A DNA stretch of 58,029 bases from Rhizobium sp. P40RR-XXII (GCF_012641405.1 NZ_JABAII010000028.1:1-58029), one strand, 5' to 3'. Numbered from the stretch's first letter, positions 1 to 8,664 are shown. Numbers and translations: made by a program. Notes: generated from the letters alone by a model not told the origin.

Positions 1-185
1 AGACCGTTCCCTCTATCGTTCAAGTCCATCTTCTTGACGTCGCCGAATTGGTGGAGCGCTTTCCGGAGCGCGGTCAGCGCCAGCTGCAATGGTTCTCGCC
101 CCACGAAGCGGCCGCCCATGTCCGCGAGCCGGAGTTGAAGAGCCTGCTGCGCGGGGTGGAGGCAGCTCTCGCGCCGGACAAATGA
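1..185 (+). CDS. NUDIX hydrolase, C-terminal fragment
   Basis: Open from the left edge of the window (reading frame begins at base 3) to a TGA at 183-185, giving 60 residues. The tail has a tryptophan-containing stretch (QLQWFSPHEAAAHV) followed by a helix ending RGVEAALAPDK. This is the usual end of short NUDIX pyrophosphohydrolases of the diphosphoinositol-polyphosphate/Ap4A type, where W-x-EAA-x-V precedes the last helix. The catalytic NUDIX box lies upstream of the window and cannot be checked, so the call rests on the tail alone. The gene converges with the kinase gene that ends at 320. Confidence 0.6.
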   Translation, partial: TVPSIVQVHLLDVAELVERFPERGQRQLQWFSPHEAAAHVREPELKSLLRGVEAALAPDK

Positions 186-319
186 GCGAAACGGCGGACG
201 CCGCCTAATGGCGGTCCGGATAAATCGCATGTTCAAATCTCGTCTGAGGATGCCTTGGAAGGTTGGCTCGAGCATGGAGCACAACGGATGCGAATGACTC
301 GCAGCCTGCGCTCGCGCAA

Positions 320-2014
320 TCAGAGACTTGTCGCCAGCGCCGCCATCCAGATCGCAACGGCGGCGGCACCGCCGTCTTCGGTTCCGAGAGCTCTTTCGCC
401 GAGATAGCTTGCGCGGCCGAGCCTTGGCACCATATCCGCCGTACGGCGCGCGCCGTCCGCCGCTGCCATCGCCGCGCGCTTCCACGCCTCGATCGCGGGC
501 ACATTGCCGTCAGTCGCCTCAAGTGCTCTTAACGCTGGGTCGAGTGCATCCAGCATGGTTCGATCGCCCGGTTTGGCGCTGCCGATCTCGCTGATCGCAG
601 CTATGCCGATTGCGAAAGCGGCCCGGAAATCCTCGGGCGAGAAGCGATTGTTCTCTCCGAGATGGCGTCCGGCTCGGGTGAGCGCAATGGCATAGAAAGG
701 ACCCGAGCTACCGGCGATCGCCCTGCGCAGCGCATTGCCGATCGCAACCAGGGCATTGGCGGGATTGATCCAGGCGCGGTCGGGCAGGGCGCGGATAGCT
801 TCGGCGCCACGAAGCATGCTCGCTCCGAGATCGCCATCGCCCGCCTTGCTGTCGAGCTCCGTCAGATGGGCTTCGGCTTCTTCCAGCGCATTGCAGACGG
901 CAAGGCCGATACGGCGGAGCTCGCTGGGGTCGAACCGACCCGCATCGCCAAGTGGAGCCTCGTTCTCCGGCGTCTTTGGCACCCGCACGATATGGGGCGC
1001 TTGCGCAATTTCGCCGCCCCTCGGCCAGGCGGAGGCACTGGTTGCGGCATCCAGCAGCTCGACATCGCCTGGGCGTAGATCCAGAAGCGAAATCGAACAG
1101 CCGGGCATTTCGAGCGCAGTCAGGAAATTGCCGCTCCAGGCACGCTCGATTGCGAGACCCCGCGAACGCAAAGACGCGAGCGCGCAACCGGCGACAATCG
1201 CCAGCTCCATTGGCGGCGTCGCGCCGAGACCATTGACGAGCAATGCAACCTTGGTACCCGCGACGAGCTTCATATCCTTTGCGATCTGATCGACGATCCT
1301 GTCGGTGATCGCGTCGGCGGGCAGAAGCTTCGTGCGCTCGACACCCTTTTCCCCGTGAATGCCGAGGCCCAGCTCGATCTCGTCCTCGCCGAGCGTGAAA
1401 CCGGCCTTGCCAGCCGCAGGGACGATGCAGGAGCCGAGCGCGACCCCCATGGTGCCGAGACGGGACGCCGCGGACCGAGCGATGGCGGCGACCTCCTTCA
1501 GGCTCTTGCCACCGGTCGCGGCGGCGCCCGCGATCTTGTGCACCAGCACCGTTCCGGCAATGCCGCGCCGGCGCTCGGGCGGCACGAGCCCTGAAAGCGC
1601 CACATCATCCGCCACGACGACCACTTCGGTTGGAATACCCTCGATGGCGGCCAATTCGCCGGCAAGGCCGAAATTCAGGCGGTCGCCGGTATAGTTCTTC
1701 ACGATCAGCAATGCGCCCGCGGGGCCGGCACTGGCGCGGATTGCGGCGAGAACCGCGTCGACGCTGGGGGAGGTGAAAACCTCGCCGGTGACAGCTGCGG
1801 TCAACATGCCCGGTCCGACATATCCGGCATGAGCCGGCTCGTGCCCAGCGCCGCCGCCCGAGATCAGCGCCACCGGCCGCTCGGCGACCGCGGGAAGATC
1901 GGCGCGAACAACGACATTCTCCGTGTCCAGCAGGGCGAGGCCGGGCGCAAGGGCGACGATGCCCTCCAGCATTTCCCGTACGACATCGATGGGTCGATTG
2001 ATGAGCTTCTTCAT
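320..2014 (-). CDS. Dihydroxyacetone kinase family protein, fused DhaK-DhaL
   Basis: Single-chain ATP-dependent kinase of 564 residues carrying both halves of the DAK family. The N-terminal DhaK domain has ISGGGAGHEPAHAGYVG, the TGEVFTSP loop and the GLGIHGEKG segment, whose histidine binds the ketose substrate covalently as a hemiaminal in this family. The C-terminal DhaL domain has KAGDGDLGASM, whose acidic residues hold Mg-ATP. The start at 2014 was chosen over one 45 bases upstream because GGAGG precedes it and because the extra 15 residues are not DAK-like. It is ATP-type, since no PTS DhaM gene is near. The substrate may be dihydroxyacetone or a C4 ketose such as erythrulose; sequence alone does not decide. 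It stands alone between unrelated genes. Confidence 0.85.
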   Translation of the reverse strand: MKKLINRPIDVVREMLEGIVALAPGLALLDTENVVVRADLPAVAERPVALISGGGAGHEPAHAGYVGPGMLTAAVTGEVFTSPSVDAVLAAIRASAGPAGALLIVKNYTGDRLNFGLAGELAAIEGIPTEVVVVADDVALSGLVPPERRRGIAGTVLVHKIAGAAATGGKSLKEVAAIARSAASRLGTMGVALGSCIVPAAGKAGFTLGEDEIELGLGIHGEKGVERTKLLPADAITDRIVDQIAKDMKLVAGTKVALLVNGLGATPPMELAIVAGCALASLRSRGLAIERAWSGNFLTALEMPGCSISLLDLRPGDVELLDAATSASAWPRGGEIAQAPHIVRVPKTPENEAPLGDAGRFDPSELRRIGLAVCNALEEAEAHLTELDSKAGDGDLGASMLRGAEAIRALPDRAWINPANALVAIGNALRRAIAGSSGPFYAIALTRAGRHLGENNRFSPEDFRAAFAIGIAAISEIGSAKPGDRTMLDALDPALRALEATDGNVPAIEAWKRAAMAAADGARRTADMVPRLGRASYLGERALGTEDGGAAAVAIWMAALATSL

Positions 2015-2350
2015 TGGCCTCCATCCCGTTGCTGCTTGCGTCGAAACGCTACCGGTCATCTCGCGCTTATGCTCGGTAAGGGAGAACTAGCGGCAAAATG
2101 CGCATTGAAATCCACTCCACCAAGACCCTGCGCCCACCACCCCTAGAATCTCGCGCACCATAGCATAATCGCCGTTCATGCCATGAACCGCGACCAAGAA
2201 ATCAAATGGGCCGTCGAGCAGGATGGCGGTCTTGCGCCGTTCATCCCGGGCGCCATGGCAGCAGCGCGGCTATGATTAGTCTCCTGTTAACTAACTCGGT
2301 TTAAAGTTTCTTAATCCAGAGGCCCTCCCAGCTCTTGCGAATAATCGGTA
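2015..2350. other. Intergenic region between divergent kinase and PBP genes
   Basis: About 335 bases between two divergent start codons, so it should hold both promoters. An AT-rich stretch (about 2270-2320) lies before the penicillin-binding-protein gene. The minus strand across 2110-2270 reads open for about 55 codons without a start codon and matches no family I recognise. No palindromic operator or terminator was seen. Confidence 0.4.
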
Positions 2351-4075
2351 ATGTCAATTATCCATGCCCTCGGCGCAAATAGCGGTCGCCTCATCAGGAT
2401 CACCTTTGGCCCAGGGTGGCGCCAGCAACCGCCGGCGCGTGTTGCGGGTCAGGCCAAACTTGCAAGAGCCCGCATCATCATGCTGGCCTGCGGGCTGGTC
2501 GTCTGTTATCTGGCTATCGTCGCCAAACTCATCTATTTCGACCTGGAGCCGAGAACCGATACGTCCGCGATCCCGCCGGATCGCGTGAGCGCGGCTCGCC
2601 CGGATATCGTCGACCGGAACGGTGAACTGCTGGCGACCGATGTCCGCACCGTATCGATGTTCGCCGAGCCAAACCGCGTGATCGATCCGGACGAAGCGGT
2701 TGAGAAAATCGCCTCGATCTTTCCCGATATCGACCGCAAGTCCCTCTATAAGAAGCTTGCCGACCGGCGGTCGCACTTTGCCTGGCTACGCCGGCAGCTG
2801 ACGCCGAAGGAACAGAGCGAAATCCTTGCGCTCGGCATTCCGGCAATCGGTTTTCGCCCCGAGGTGAAACGCTTCTATCCGGGCGGCCGCACGGCCGCGC
2901 ATATTCTCGGCTATGTCGATATCGACAATCATGGCGTTGCCGGCATGGAAAAATATCTCGACATGCAGGGCCTGTCGGATCTCGCTTCCACAGGCCTGAC
3001 CAGCCGCGATACACTCGAACCGGTGCGCCTCTCGATCGATCTTCGCGTTCAAAACGTCGTTCACGATGTCGTCACCAACGCGCTCGATCTTTACAAAGGT
3101 AAGGCGGCCGGTGCGGTGGTTCTGGATATCCATACCGGTGAAGTACTGGCAATGGCGTCCGCGCCCGATTTCGATCCGAACGACCCGCAAGCAACCGGCA
3201 GCGATGGCTGGCTCAATCGCATGTCGAACGGTACGTTCGAAATGGGCTCGACCTTCAAGACCTTTTCGATGGCAATGGCATTTGATGTTGGCGCCGTAAA
3301 GGCGACCGACACGTTCGATGCATCCGCGCCGCTGCACTATGGCGGCTTCATCATCCATGACGACCGGGACGTACCGCGTCGCTGGCTGACCGTGCCGGAA
3401 ATTTTCCGCTATTCTTCCAACATCGGCACGGCCAAGATGATGGACCGCGTCGGCATGGACAACCAAAAGGCCTATCTCACCCGCTTCGGCCTTTTGACCA
3501 AGCTGAAGACCGAATTGCCGGAAGTCAAAATGCCAACCCAGCCTCGTGTCTGGAAGAAGATCAACTCGATTACGATTTCCTTCGGCCATGGCGTCGCCAC
3601 CACTCCGCTGCAGACGGCAGTCGCAGGTGCAGCGCTGATGGATGGCGGCGAATTGATCGAGCCCACGTTTCTGCCGCGTACACGCGAAGAAGCAGAAAAG
3701 GTGGAAACACCGATCGTCAAGCCGGCCACCAGCGATATCATCCGCTCGCTCTTCAAACTCAATGGCGAGGAAGGCTCCGGCAAACCGGCCAACGTTCCCG
3801 GTTACCATGTCGGTGGCAAAACAGGCACAGCCAACAAGGTCATCCACGGCGTCTATTCTCACAAGCTGAGCTTCAATTCATTTCTTGGCGCCTTCCCGAT
3901 CGAACATCCGCGATACGTCGTGCTTGCCTTCGTGGATCAGCCGCTGACCGGCGAGCACAATTTGACCTTCGCCACCAACACGGCTGCGCCGATGGTGCGT
4001 GATATCATCAAACAGGCGGCTCCGATGCTTGGCGTCAAGCCGGATTTCGGCTCGAACTTGATCGCATCCTACTGA
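2351..4075 (+). CDS. ftsI: Class B penicillin-binding protein, FtsI-type transpeptidase
   Basis: Peptidoglycan D,D-transpeptidase of 574 residues. A short cytoplasmic N-terminus is followed by one membrane anchor (about residues 40-62), a dimerisation domain beginning PDIVDRNGELLATD, and a periplasmic transpeptidase domain. All three penicillin-binding motifs are intact: S300-T-F-K (active-site serine), S355-S-N and K490-T-G in GGKTGTA. Length and motif order match FtsI/PBP3 of alpha-proteobacteria. It is not beside ftsL, murE or other division genes, so it is probably a second copy rather than the one from the division cluster. The start is the first ATG and has no strong ribosome-binding site. 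The gene symbol denotes the family, not proven function in division. Confidence 0.85.
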   Translation: MSIIHALGANSGRLIRITFGPGWRQQPPARVAGQAKLARARIIMLACGLVVCYLAIVAKLIYFDLEPRTDTSAIPPDRVSAARPDIVDRNGELLATDVRTVSMFAEPNRVIDPDEAVEKIASIFPDIDRKSLYKKLADRRSHFAWLRRQLTPKEQSEILALGIPAIGFRPEVKRFYPGGRTAAHILGYVDIDNHGVAGMEKYLDMQGLSDLASTGLTSRDTLEPVRLSIDLRVQNVVHDVVTNALDLYKGKAAGAVVLDIHTGEVLAMASAPDFDPNDPQATGSDGWLNRMSNGTFEMGSTFKTFSMAMAFDVGAVKATDTFDASAPLHYGGFIIHDDRDVPRRWLTVPEIFRYSSNIGTAKMMDRVGMDNQKAYLTRFGLLTKLKTELPEVKMPTQPRVWKKINSITISFGHGVATTPLQTAVAGAALMDGGELIEPTFLPRTREEAEKVETPIVKPATSDIIRSLFKLNGEEGSGKPANVPGYHVGGKTGTANKVIHGVYSHKLSFNSFLGAFPIEHPRYVVLAFVDQPLTGEHNLTFATNTAAPMVRDIIKQAAPMLGVKPDFGSNLIASY

Positions 4076-4431
4076 GAGGCCGTCGTATTCGGTTGCCTGT
4101 CGCTTTGCACGCCGCCACCCTCGACCGAGATAGATGCCGTCGCTGAAGTGTTCGCCGCGCTCCTCCACGATCCGGCGCGATCGTCAGCGCGTTTCGATTT
4201 CTGACTGCGCAAGCCCAATACACCCAATTTCCATCAACGCCGCCATTTTGGGCACAGATCGTGGCCGCCGTGGTTGCGATTTTAAGACCTGGCGACGTAG
4301 CGCCGGGCCGTATGCAGCGACGGCTATTGACAACTCACCCCTCATAGGACTTGATATTAAAATCCGTTAAAACGGACATATGTCCATAATTATGGACAAT
4401 GGGAACGATACTCTACAAAAGGGGAGCCGCA
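4076..4431 (+). other. Intergenic region upstream of amino-acid ABC operon
   Basis: About 355 bases without a gene. TTGACA at 4327-4332 and TTGATA at 4351-4356 are possible -35 elements. The last 60 bases are AT-rich and contain the compound palindrome annotated separately. GGGGAG at 4422-4427 is the ribosome-binding site of the next gene. The minus strand has short open frames without family similarity. I see no clear terminator for the penicillin-binding-protein gene. Confidence 0.5.
4374..4398. promoter_or_regulatory. Compound palindromic operator, probably for the IclR regulator
   Basis: Two perfect palindromes share one arm: GGACATATGTCC (4374-4385) and TGTCCATAATTATGGACA (4381-4398). 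Together they give three TGTCC/GGACA half-sites ending 33 bases before the start codon of the binding-protein gene. IclR-family regulators often bind short AT-centred palindromes of this form, and the operon ends with an iclR gene. The regulator assignment is inference; the symmetry is directly visible. Confidence 0.7.
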
Positions 4432-5271
4432 ATGACGATTTCACTTAGAGCCGGCCTGATCTCGCTGGCCGCGACCGCAATTCTCTGCAGCCCGGTGCTG
4501 GCCGCCGGCAGCAAGCTCGATGACGTGCTGGCCCGCGGCCACCTCGTGATGGGGACCGGCAGCACCAACGCGCCCTGGCATTTCAAGAGCGCGGACGACA
4601 AGCTCCAGGGCTTTGACGTCGATATGGGCCATATCATCGCCAAGGCTCTCTTCGGCGATCCGGACAAGATCGAATATGTCAACCAGTCCTCGGACGCGCG
4701 CATTCCGAACATCACCACCGACAAGGTCGACATCACCTGCCAGTTCATGACCGTGACGGGCGAGCGTGCTCAACAGATCGCTTTCACGATCCCTTATTAT
4801 CGCGAGGGCGTCGGCCTCATGCTCAAGGCGGACGGCAAATATGCTGACTATGCCGCACTTAAGGCTGCCGGCTCCTCGGTGACGATCTCGGTACTTCAGA
4901 ATGTCTATGCGGAAGCGATGGTCCATGCGGCCCTTCCGGAAGCAACCGTCGATCAGTACGATTCCGTCGACCTGATCTACCAGGCGCTTGAGTCCGGCCG
5001 GGCCGATGCCGCCGCCACCGATCAGTCGTCACTTGCCTGGTACATGACCCAAAACCCCGGCAAGTATAAGGATGCCGGTTACGGATGGAACCCGCAGACC
5101 TATGCCTGTGGCGTCAAGCGCGGCGATCAGGATTGGCTGAACTTCGTCAATACCGCCCTTCATGAGGCTATGACGGGCGTCGAGTTCGATACTTATGCGA
5201 AGTCCTATAAAACTTGGTTCGGCAAAGACCTGGCACCTCCGCAGATCGGCTTTCCGGTCGAATTCAAGTAA
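4432..5271 (+). CDS. Polar amino-acid ABC transporter, periplasmic binding protein
   Basis: Periplasmic solute-binding protein of family 3 (279 residues), first gene of the importer operon 4432-7435. A signal peptide (MTISLRAGLISLAATAILCS) is cut near PVLAA-GS. Family signatures are KLDDVLARGHLVMGTG near the mature start, the GFDVDMGHIIAKALFG segment and DAAATDQSSLAWYM in the hinge-distal lobe. The start at 4432 follows GGGGAG by five bases; an ATG-like start 33 bases upstream would place charged residues before the signal peptide. Ligand is unknown: the family covers glutamate, glutamine, histidine, arginine, cystine and opines. The operon also encodes RidA, which suits an amine or amino-acid substrate. 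Confidence 0.88.
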   Translation: MTISLRAGLISLAATAILCSPVLAAGSKLDDVLARGHLVMGTGSTNAPWHFKSADDKLQGFDVDMGHIIAKALFGDPDKIEYVNQSSDARIPNITTDKVDITCQFMTVTGERAQQIAFTIPYYREGVGLMLKADGKYADYAALKAAGSSVTISVLQNVYAEAMVHAALPEATVDQYDSVDLIYQALESGRADAAATDQSSLAWYMTQNPGKYKDAGYGWNPQTYACGVKRGDQDWLNFVNTALHEAMTGVEFDTYAKSYKTWFGKDLAPPQIGFPVEFK

Positions 5272-5279
5272 TAGGCAAA

Positions 5280-5306
5280 AAGGAACGGGAGTATCTCCCG
5301 TTCCTT
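5280..5306 (+). terminator. Stem-loop between binding-protein and permease genes
   Basis: A perfect 12-base-pair stem (5280-5291 with 5295-5306) closed by a 3-base loop starts 8 bases after the binding-protein stop codon. It is followed by CTTCTGG rather than a T-run, so it more likely attenuates or protects the upstream message than stops all transcription. This would let the binding protein be made in excess over the membrane subunits, a common arrangement in ABC import operons. Confidence 0.6.
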
Positions 5307-5325
5307 CTTCTGGAGGTGGCCTGTC

Positions 5326-5988
5326 ATGGGTTACACGCTGAATTTTGCTGCCGTTTGGCGCAACTTTGATTTTCTCCTGAGCGGATTGCTGCTGAGCCTT
5401 GGGCTGGCAGTGATCTCGCTGTTGATTGGTGCCGTGCTCGGTCTTCTGGTGGCCTTTGCGCTGATCTCGAAGCAACGAGTGGCTGTGGTGCCTGCACGCT
5501 GCTACGTCACGCTTATCCGCAATCTCCCAATCCTGGTGCTTGTGCTGTTTGCCTTTTTTGCATTGCCACAAATAGGGTTTAGGCTCGACAAGATCAAAAG
5601 CTTTGTCCTCGTCCTGTCCTTGTACTCTGGCGCCTATCTCGCCGAGGTGTTTCGTGCGGGACTGTTGTCCATTCCCAGGGGTCTGACGGAAGCCGGGCTT
5701 GCGATCGGCCTCACCGGGATGCAGATTCGTACATCGATCGTTGCGCCGCTGATGCTGCGCAATGTACTCCCTTCCTTGTCATCGACAGTCATATCGCTGT
5801 TCAAGGATACCTCGCTTGCGGCAACCATTGCTGTCCCGGAACTGACTTTTGCCGCGCGCAAGATCAACGTCGAAAGCTTCCGCGTGATCGAGACATGGAT
5901 GGTTACCTCGGCGCTCTATGTTGCAACCTGTCTCCTGATCGCCGCCGGCATGCGTTTTGTTGAACGCCGGCTGGCGCTGCCGAGGTAA
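5326..5988 (+). CDS. Polar amino-acid ABC transporter permease 1
   Basis: Inner-membrane permease of the HisM/GlnP family (220 residues, about five membrane helices). Typical landmarks are TLIRNLPILVLVLF (family consensus RGTPLLVQL), YSGAYLAEVFRAGLLSIPRG and the ATPase-contact EAA loop EAGLAIGLTGMQIRTSIVAPLMLRN. It starts with ATG after GGAGG at 5312-5316. It lies 4 bases from the next permease, so the two are translated together and presumably form a heterodimer. It converges functionally with the binding protein 4432-5271 and ATPase 6665-7435. Confidence 0.88.
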   Translation: MGYTLNFAAVWRNFDFLLSGLLLSLGLAVISLLIGAVLGLLVAFALISKQRVAVVPARCYVTLIRNLPILVLVLFAFFALPQIGFRLDKIKSFVLVLSLYSGAYLAEVFRAGLLSIPRGLTEAGLAIGLTGMQIRTSIVAPLMLRNVLPSLSSTVISLFKDTSLAATIAVPELTFAARKINVESFRVIETWMVTSALYVATCLLIAAGMRFVERRLALPR

Positions 5989-5992
5989 GTCG

Positions 5993-6652
5993 ATGTCACA
6001 GACTTTTTTAGATCAGCTTTGGATCGCCCGTTATGTCATCATGAACGGTCTGGCAATGACTGTGTCCATATCGTTACTGGCAATTCTTGGGGGTTCACTC
6101 CTTGGCGTCCTTGTCGGGCTATCTCTCGCCTATGGCAATGTCGTCCTTCGTCTCATCATACGTGTCTATACCGACGTGATCCGTGGAACGCCGGTTCTCG
6201 TCCTGGTGCTGGCAAGCTACTATGTGTCGAGTGCCGTCGGGCTCGCGCTCGGACCCTTTGCCGCCGGTGTGCTGGCATTGGCCATCTTCTGCTCGTCCCA
6301 TGTCGGAGAAATCGTGCGTGGTGCGCTGCAGGCGATCCCGAAAGGGCAAACCGAAGCGGCCAAGGCGATCGGACTGACCTTTTCGCAAACATTCACCTCG
6401 GTGCTCTGGCCGCAGGCGCTGCGCCAATTCCTGCCGGCCTGGGTCAACACCGCCGCAGAGATGGTCAAGGCGTCGACGCTGCTGTCCGTCATCGGGGTGG
6501 CCGAGCTGCTTCTTCGCTCACAGGAGATCATCTCCCGCAACTTCATGAGTCTGCAATTCTACTTTCTTGCGGGGGCTCTGTATTTCGTCGTCAACTTCGG
6601 GATCGAACGCTTCGGTCAGTTCATCGAGCGCAAGACCGCTCTTCCATCGTGA
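5993..6652 (+). CDS. Polar amino-acid ABC transporter permease 2
   Basis: Second inner-membrane permease (219 residues) of the same importer. It has TDVIRGTPVLVLVLASYY, HVGEIVRGALQAIPKGQTEAAKAIGLT (the EAA loop) and a helix-rich C-terminus. The start is the ATG at 5993, four bases after the stop of permease 1 and preceded by GAGGTAAG. A start 36 bases further upstream would overlap permease 1 and lacks a ribosome-binding site. The presence of two different permeases means the channel is heterodimeric, as in HisQM-type systems. Confidence 0.88.
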   Translation: MSQTFLDQLWIARYVIMNGLAMTVSISLLAILGGSLLGVLVGLSLAYGNVVLRLIIRVYTDVIRGTPVLVLVLASYYVSSAVGLALGPFAAGVLALAIFCSSHVGEIVRGALQAIPKGQTEAAKAIGLTFSQTFTSVLWPQALRQFLPAWVNTAAEMVKASTLLSVIGVAELLLRSQEIISRNFMSLQFYFLAGALYFVVNFGIERFGQFIERKTALPS

Positions 6653-6664
6653 GGAGGCCAAGCC

Positions 6665-7435
6665 ATGGCCAAGACAATTCTCGAAATCAAGGGCCTGCGG
6701 AAGAGCTACGGTCATCACGAGGTCCTCAAAAGCGTCGACTGCTCGGTTGCTGAGGGCGAGGTCATCTCGATCATCGGCTCGTCCGGGTCGGGCAAGACGA
6801 CCATGCTACGCTGCGTGAATATGCTGGAAGAGTTTCAGGGGGGCACGATCAGCCTCGACGGCGAAGAGATCGGTTATCACATCGAGGGCAGTTCTCGCCG
6901 GCGCAAGAGTGAAAAGGAGATTGCCCGTCAGCGTGCGCTGACAGGGATGGCATTCCAGCAATTCAATCTCTTTCCGCACATGAGCGCGGCTGAAAACGTG
7001 ATGCTTGGCCTGATCAAGGTAAAGAAGATGCCGAAGGCCGAGGCGCGCGCAATCGCCGAGCGCTGGCTCGACCGCGTCGGCCTTTCGGCACGCACCAGTC
7101 ACTACCCCGGCCAGCTTTCCGGCGGCCAGCAACAACGTGTGGCGATCGCCCGCGCGATCGCGATGTCGCCGCGCCTGATGCTCTTCGATGAGGTGACCTC
7201 CGCACTCGATCCGGAACTGGTGGGCGAAGTGCTGCAGGTGATCAAGGGGCTCGCCGCGGATGGAATGACCATGCTGCTGGTCACGCACGAAATGCGCTTT
7301 GCCTATGAAGTCTCGTCCCGGGTGATTTTCATGAACCAGGGTGTGATCTGCGAGCAGGGTGATCCGAAGGAAATGTTCATCAAGCCCAAAACCGAGCGGC
7401 TTGCCGAATTCCTGAAAAACTCAAGCTTCAACTAA
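6665..7435 (+). CDS. Polar amino-acid ABC transporter ATPase
   Basis: Cytoplasmic ATP-binding subunit (256 residues) that drives the importer. Walker A is GSSGSGKTTMLR, the ABC signature is LSGGQQQRVAIARA, and Walker B is LMLFDEVTSALDPE. The Q-loop sits in GMAFQQFNLFPHMS and the switch histidine in VTHEMRFA. GAGGAGG at 6652-6658 is the ribosome-binding site. It belongs to the HisP/GlnQ branch, consistent with the adjacent permeases. Confidence 0.92.
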   Translation: MAKTILEIKGLRKSYGHHEVLKSVDCSVAEGEVISIIGSSGSGKTTMLRCVNMLEEFQGGTISLDGEEIGYHIEGSSRRRKSEKEIARQRALTGMAFQQFNLFPHMSAAENVMLGLIKVKKMPKAEARAIAERWLDRVGLSARTSHYPGQLSGGQQQRVAIARAIAMSPRLMLFDEVTSALDPELVGEVLQVIKGLAADGMTMLLVTHEMRFAYEVSSRVIFMNQGVICEQGDPKEMFIKPKTERLAEFLKNSSFN

Positions 7436-7450
7436 AAGGAAAGAAAGAAT

Positions 7451-7840
7451 ATGACGATCAAGCGTTACGGTGCGGGTGAGACCGGCGCAGGCGGCCAGCC
7501 GCTGCCATTTGCACGCGCCACCGAAGCCGCGGGATGGCTTTATGTATCCGGCCAGGTGCCGATGGAAAAGGGCGAGATCGTGCCTGGCGGCATCATCGGG
7601 CAGAGCCGAAAGGCAATCGAAAACATGATTGCGATCCTCAATGAAGCCGGCTACAGCTTGGAAGATGTCGTGCGCGTCGGCGTGTGGCTTGATGATCCAC
7701 GCGATTTCTGGAGCTTCAATGGTGTCTATGCCGAGTATTTCGGCAAGAACCCGCCGGCTCGCGCTTGTGTTCAATCGCGCATGATGGTCGACTGCAAGGT
7801 CGAGGTTGATTGCGTGGCTTACCGCGCCGATCGCGCCTGA
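7451..7840 (+). CDS. RidA family imine/enamine deaminase
   Basis: Small protein (129 residues) of the RidA/YjgF/UK114 family, which hydrolyses reactive enamines and imines (for example 2-aminoacrylate) formed by PLP enzymes and amino-acid oxidases; trimeric and cytoplasmic in known cases. The substrate-carboxylate arginine is in PPARACVQS and the catalytic-region glutamate in KVEVDCVAY. It is 15 bases downstream of the ATPase gene and 17 bases upstream of the iclR gene, so it is co-transcribed with the importer. This suggests the imported compound is deaminated through an imine. The enzyme producing the imine is not in this operon. Confidence 0.88.
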   Translation: MTIKRYGAGETGAGGQPLPFARATEAAGWLYVSGQVPMEKGEIVPGGIIGQSRKAIENMIAILNEAGYSLEDVVRVGVWLDDPRDFWSFNGVYAEYFGKNPPARACVQSRMMVDCKVEVDCVAYRADRA

Positions 7841-7857
7841 CAAGGATTGGAGAGAGC

Positions 7858-8664
7858 ATGACCGAGGCCGCAAGCGATACAGTATCGCGACGCACCCGGG
7901 GACTGGATCGCGCCTTCGAGATTCTTGAATTTCTCCGCGTGAAACGACAGCCCATGCGGCCGAACGAGATCGCGTCCGAAATCGGGGCTCCCCGATCGTC
8001 GGTCTATGAATTGGTCAATCTTCTCTTGCGCCATGGCATGCTCGATTACCAGGGGAATGACGGCCGTGTTTATCTCGGCCGTCGCCTGTACTTTCTCGGA
8101 ACAGCCTATGCCGAACAATTCGATTGGATGCGCGAATGTGATCGCATGCTGGTGCGGCTGGCCGAGGAAACACGCGAAACGGCGCAGATGTGCCTGCTTG
8201 AAGGCAGGAAATATACGGTTGCCATGATGCGCGAAGGTGTCCGGCCTTTCCGCATTTCGTCAAATGTCGGCGAACCGGTTGCGATCCCCTGGACGGCTTC
8301 AGGACGCCTATTGGTGTCGCATCTTACCGATCGAGAAATTATCGATCTGATCCCGCCGGAGGATTTTGTCCTTCCCAATGGGAGGCAGATGGAGCCGTCC
8401 GAGTTCATCGGCCAGGTGCGCCAGGCTGGTCGCGACGGTTTCTTCACGTTCAATAGTGAAGTTGAAAATTTCACCCATTGCTTCGCAGTTCCGATCCATC
8501 AGGCCGGGGGAGCCTGCATAGCCACGCTCTGCCTCGTCGCCCCACGCGAAGATGGCCTTCGCAACCGCAACATCTACCTTCAAAGCCTGGCGACAGCAGC
8601 CAATGAAATCTCTGAGAAACTGGGCTTTCACATTGAACGGGACAAGTCCATCGCGCTCCGTTGA
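7858..8664 (+). CDS. IclR family transcriptional regulator
   Basis: Regulator of 268 residues with an N-terminal winged helix (RGLDRAFEILEFLRVKR, then MRPNEIASEIGAPRSSVYEL as the helix-turn-helix). The C-terminal effector domain is of the GAF-like IclR type (EPVAIPWTASGRLLVSHLTD and FAVPIHQAGG). The ATG at 7858 follows GGAGAGAGC; an ATG 48 bases upstream is inside ridA. As the last gene of the amino-acid importer operon it probably controls that operon through the palindromes at 4374-4398, with a ligand derived from the transported compound. Confidence 0.88.
   Translation: MTEAASDTVSRRTRGLDRAFEILEFLRVKRQPMRPNEIASEIGAPRSSVYELVNLLLRHGMLDYQGNDGRVYLGRRLYFLGTAYAEQFDWMRECDRMLVRLAEETRETAQMCLLEGRKYTVAMMREGVRPFRISSNVGEPVAIPWTASGRLLVSHLTDREIIDLIPPEDFVLPNGRQMEPSEFIGQVRQAGRDGFFTFNSEVENFTHCFAVPIHQAGGACIATLCLVAPREDGLRNRNIYLQSLATAANEISEKLGFHIERDKSIALR

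Noticed and set aside
2110..2276. Minus-strand open stretch reading RRKTAILLDGPFDFLVAVHG and beyond
   Set aside because: No start codon, a stop just upstream, and no family match that I can defend; left as intergenic.
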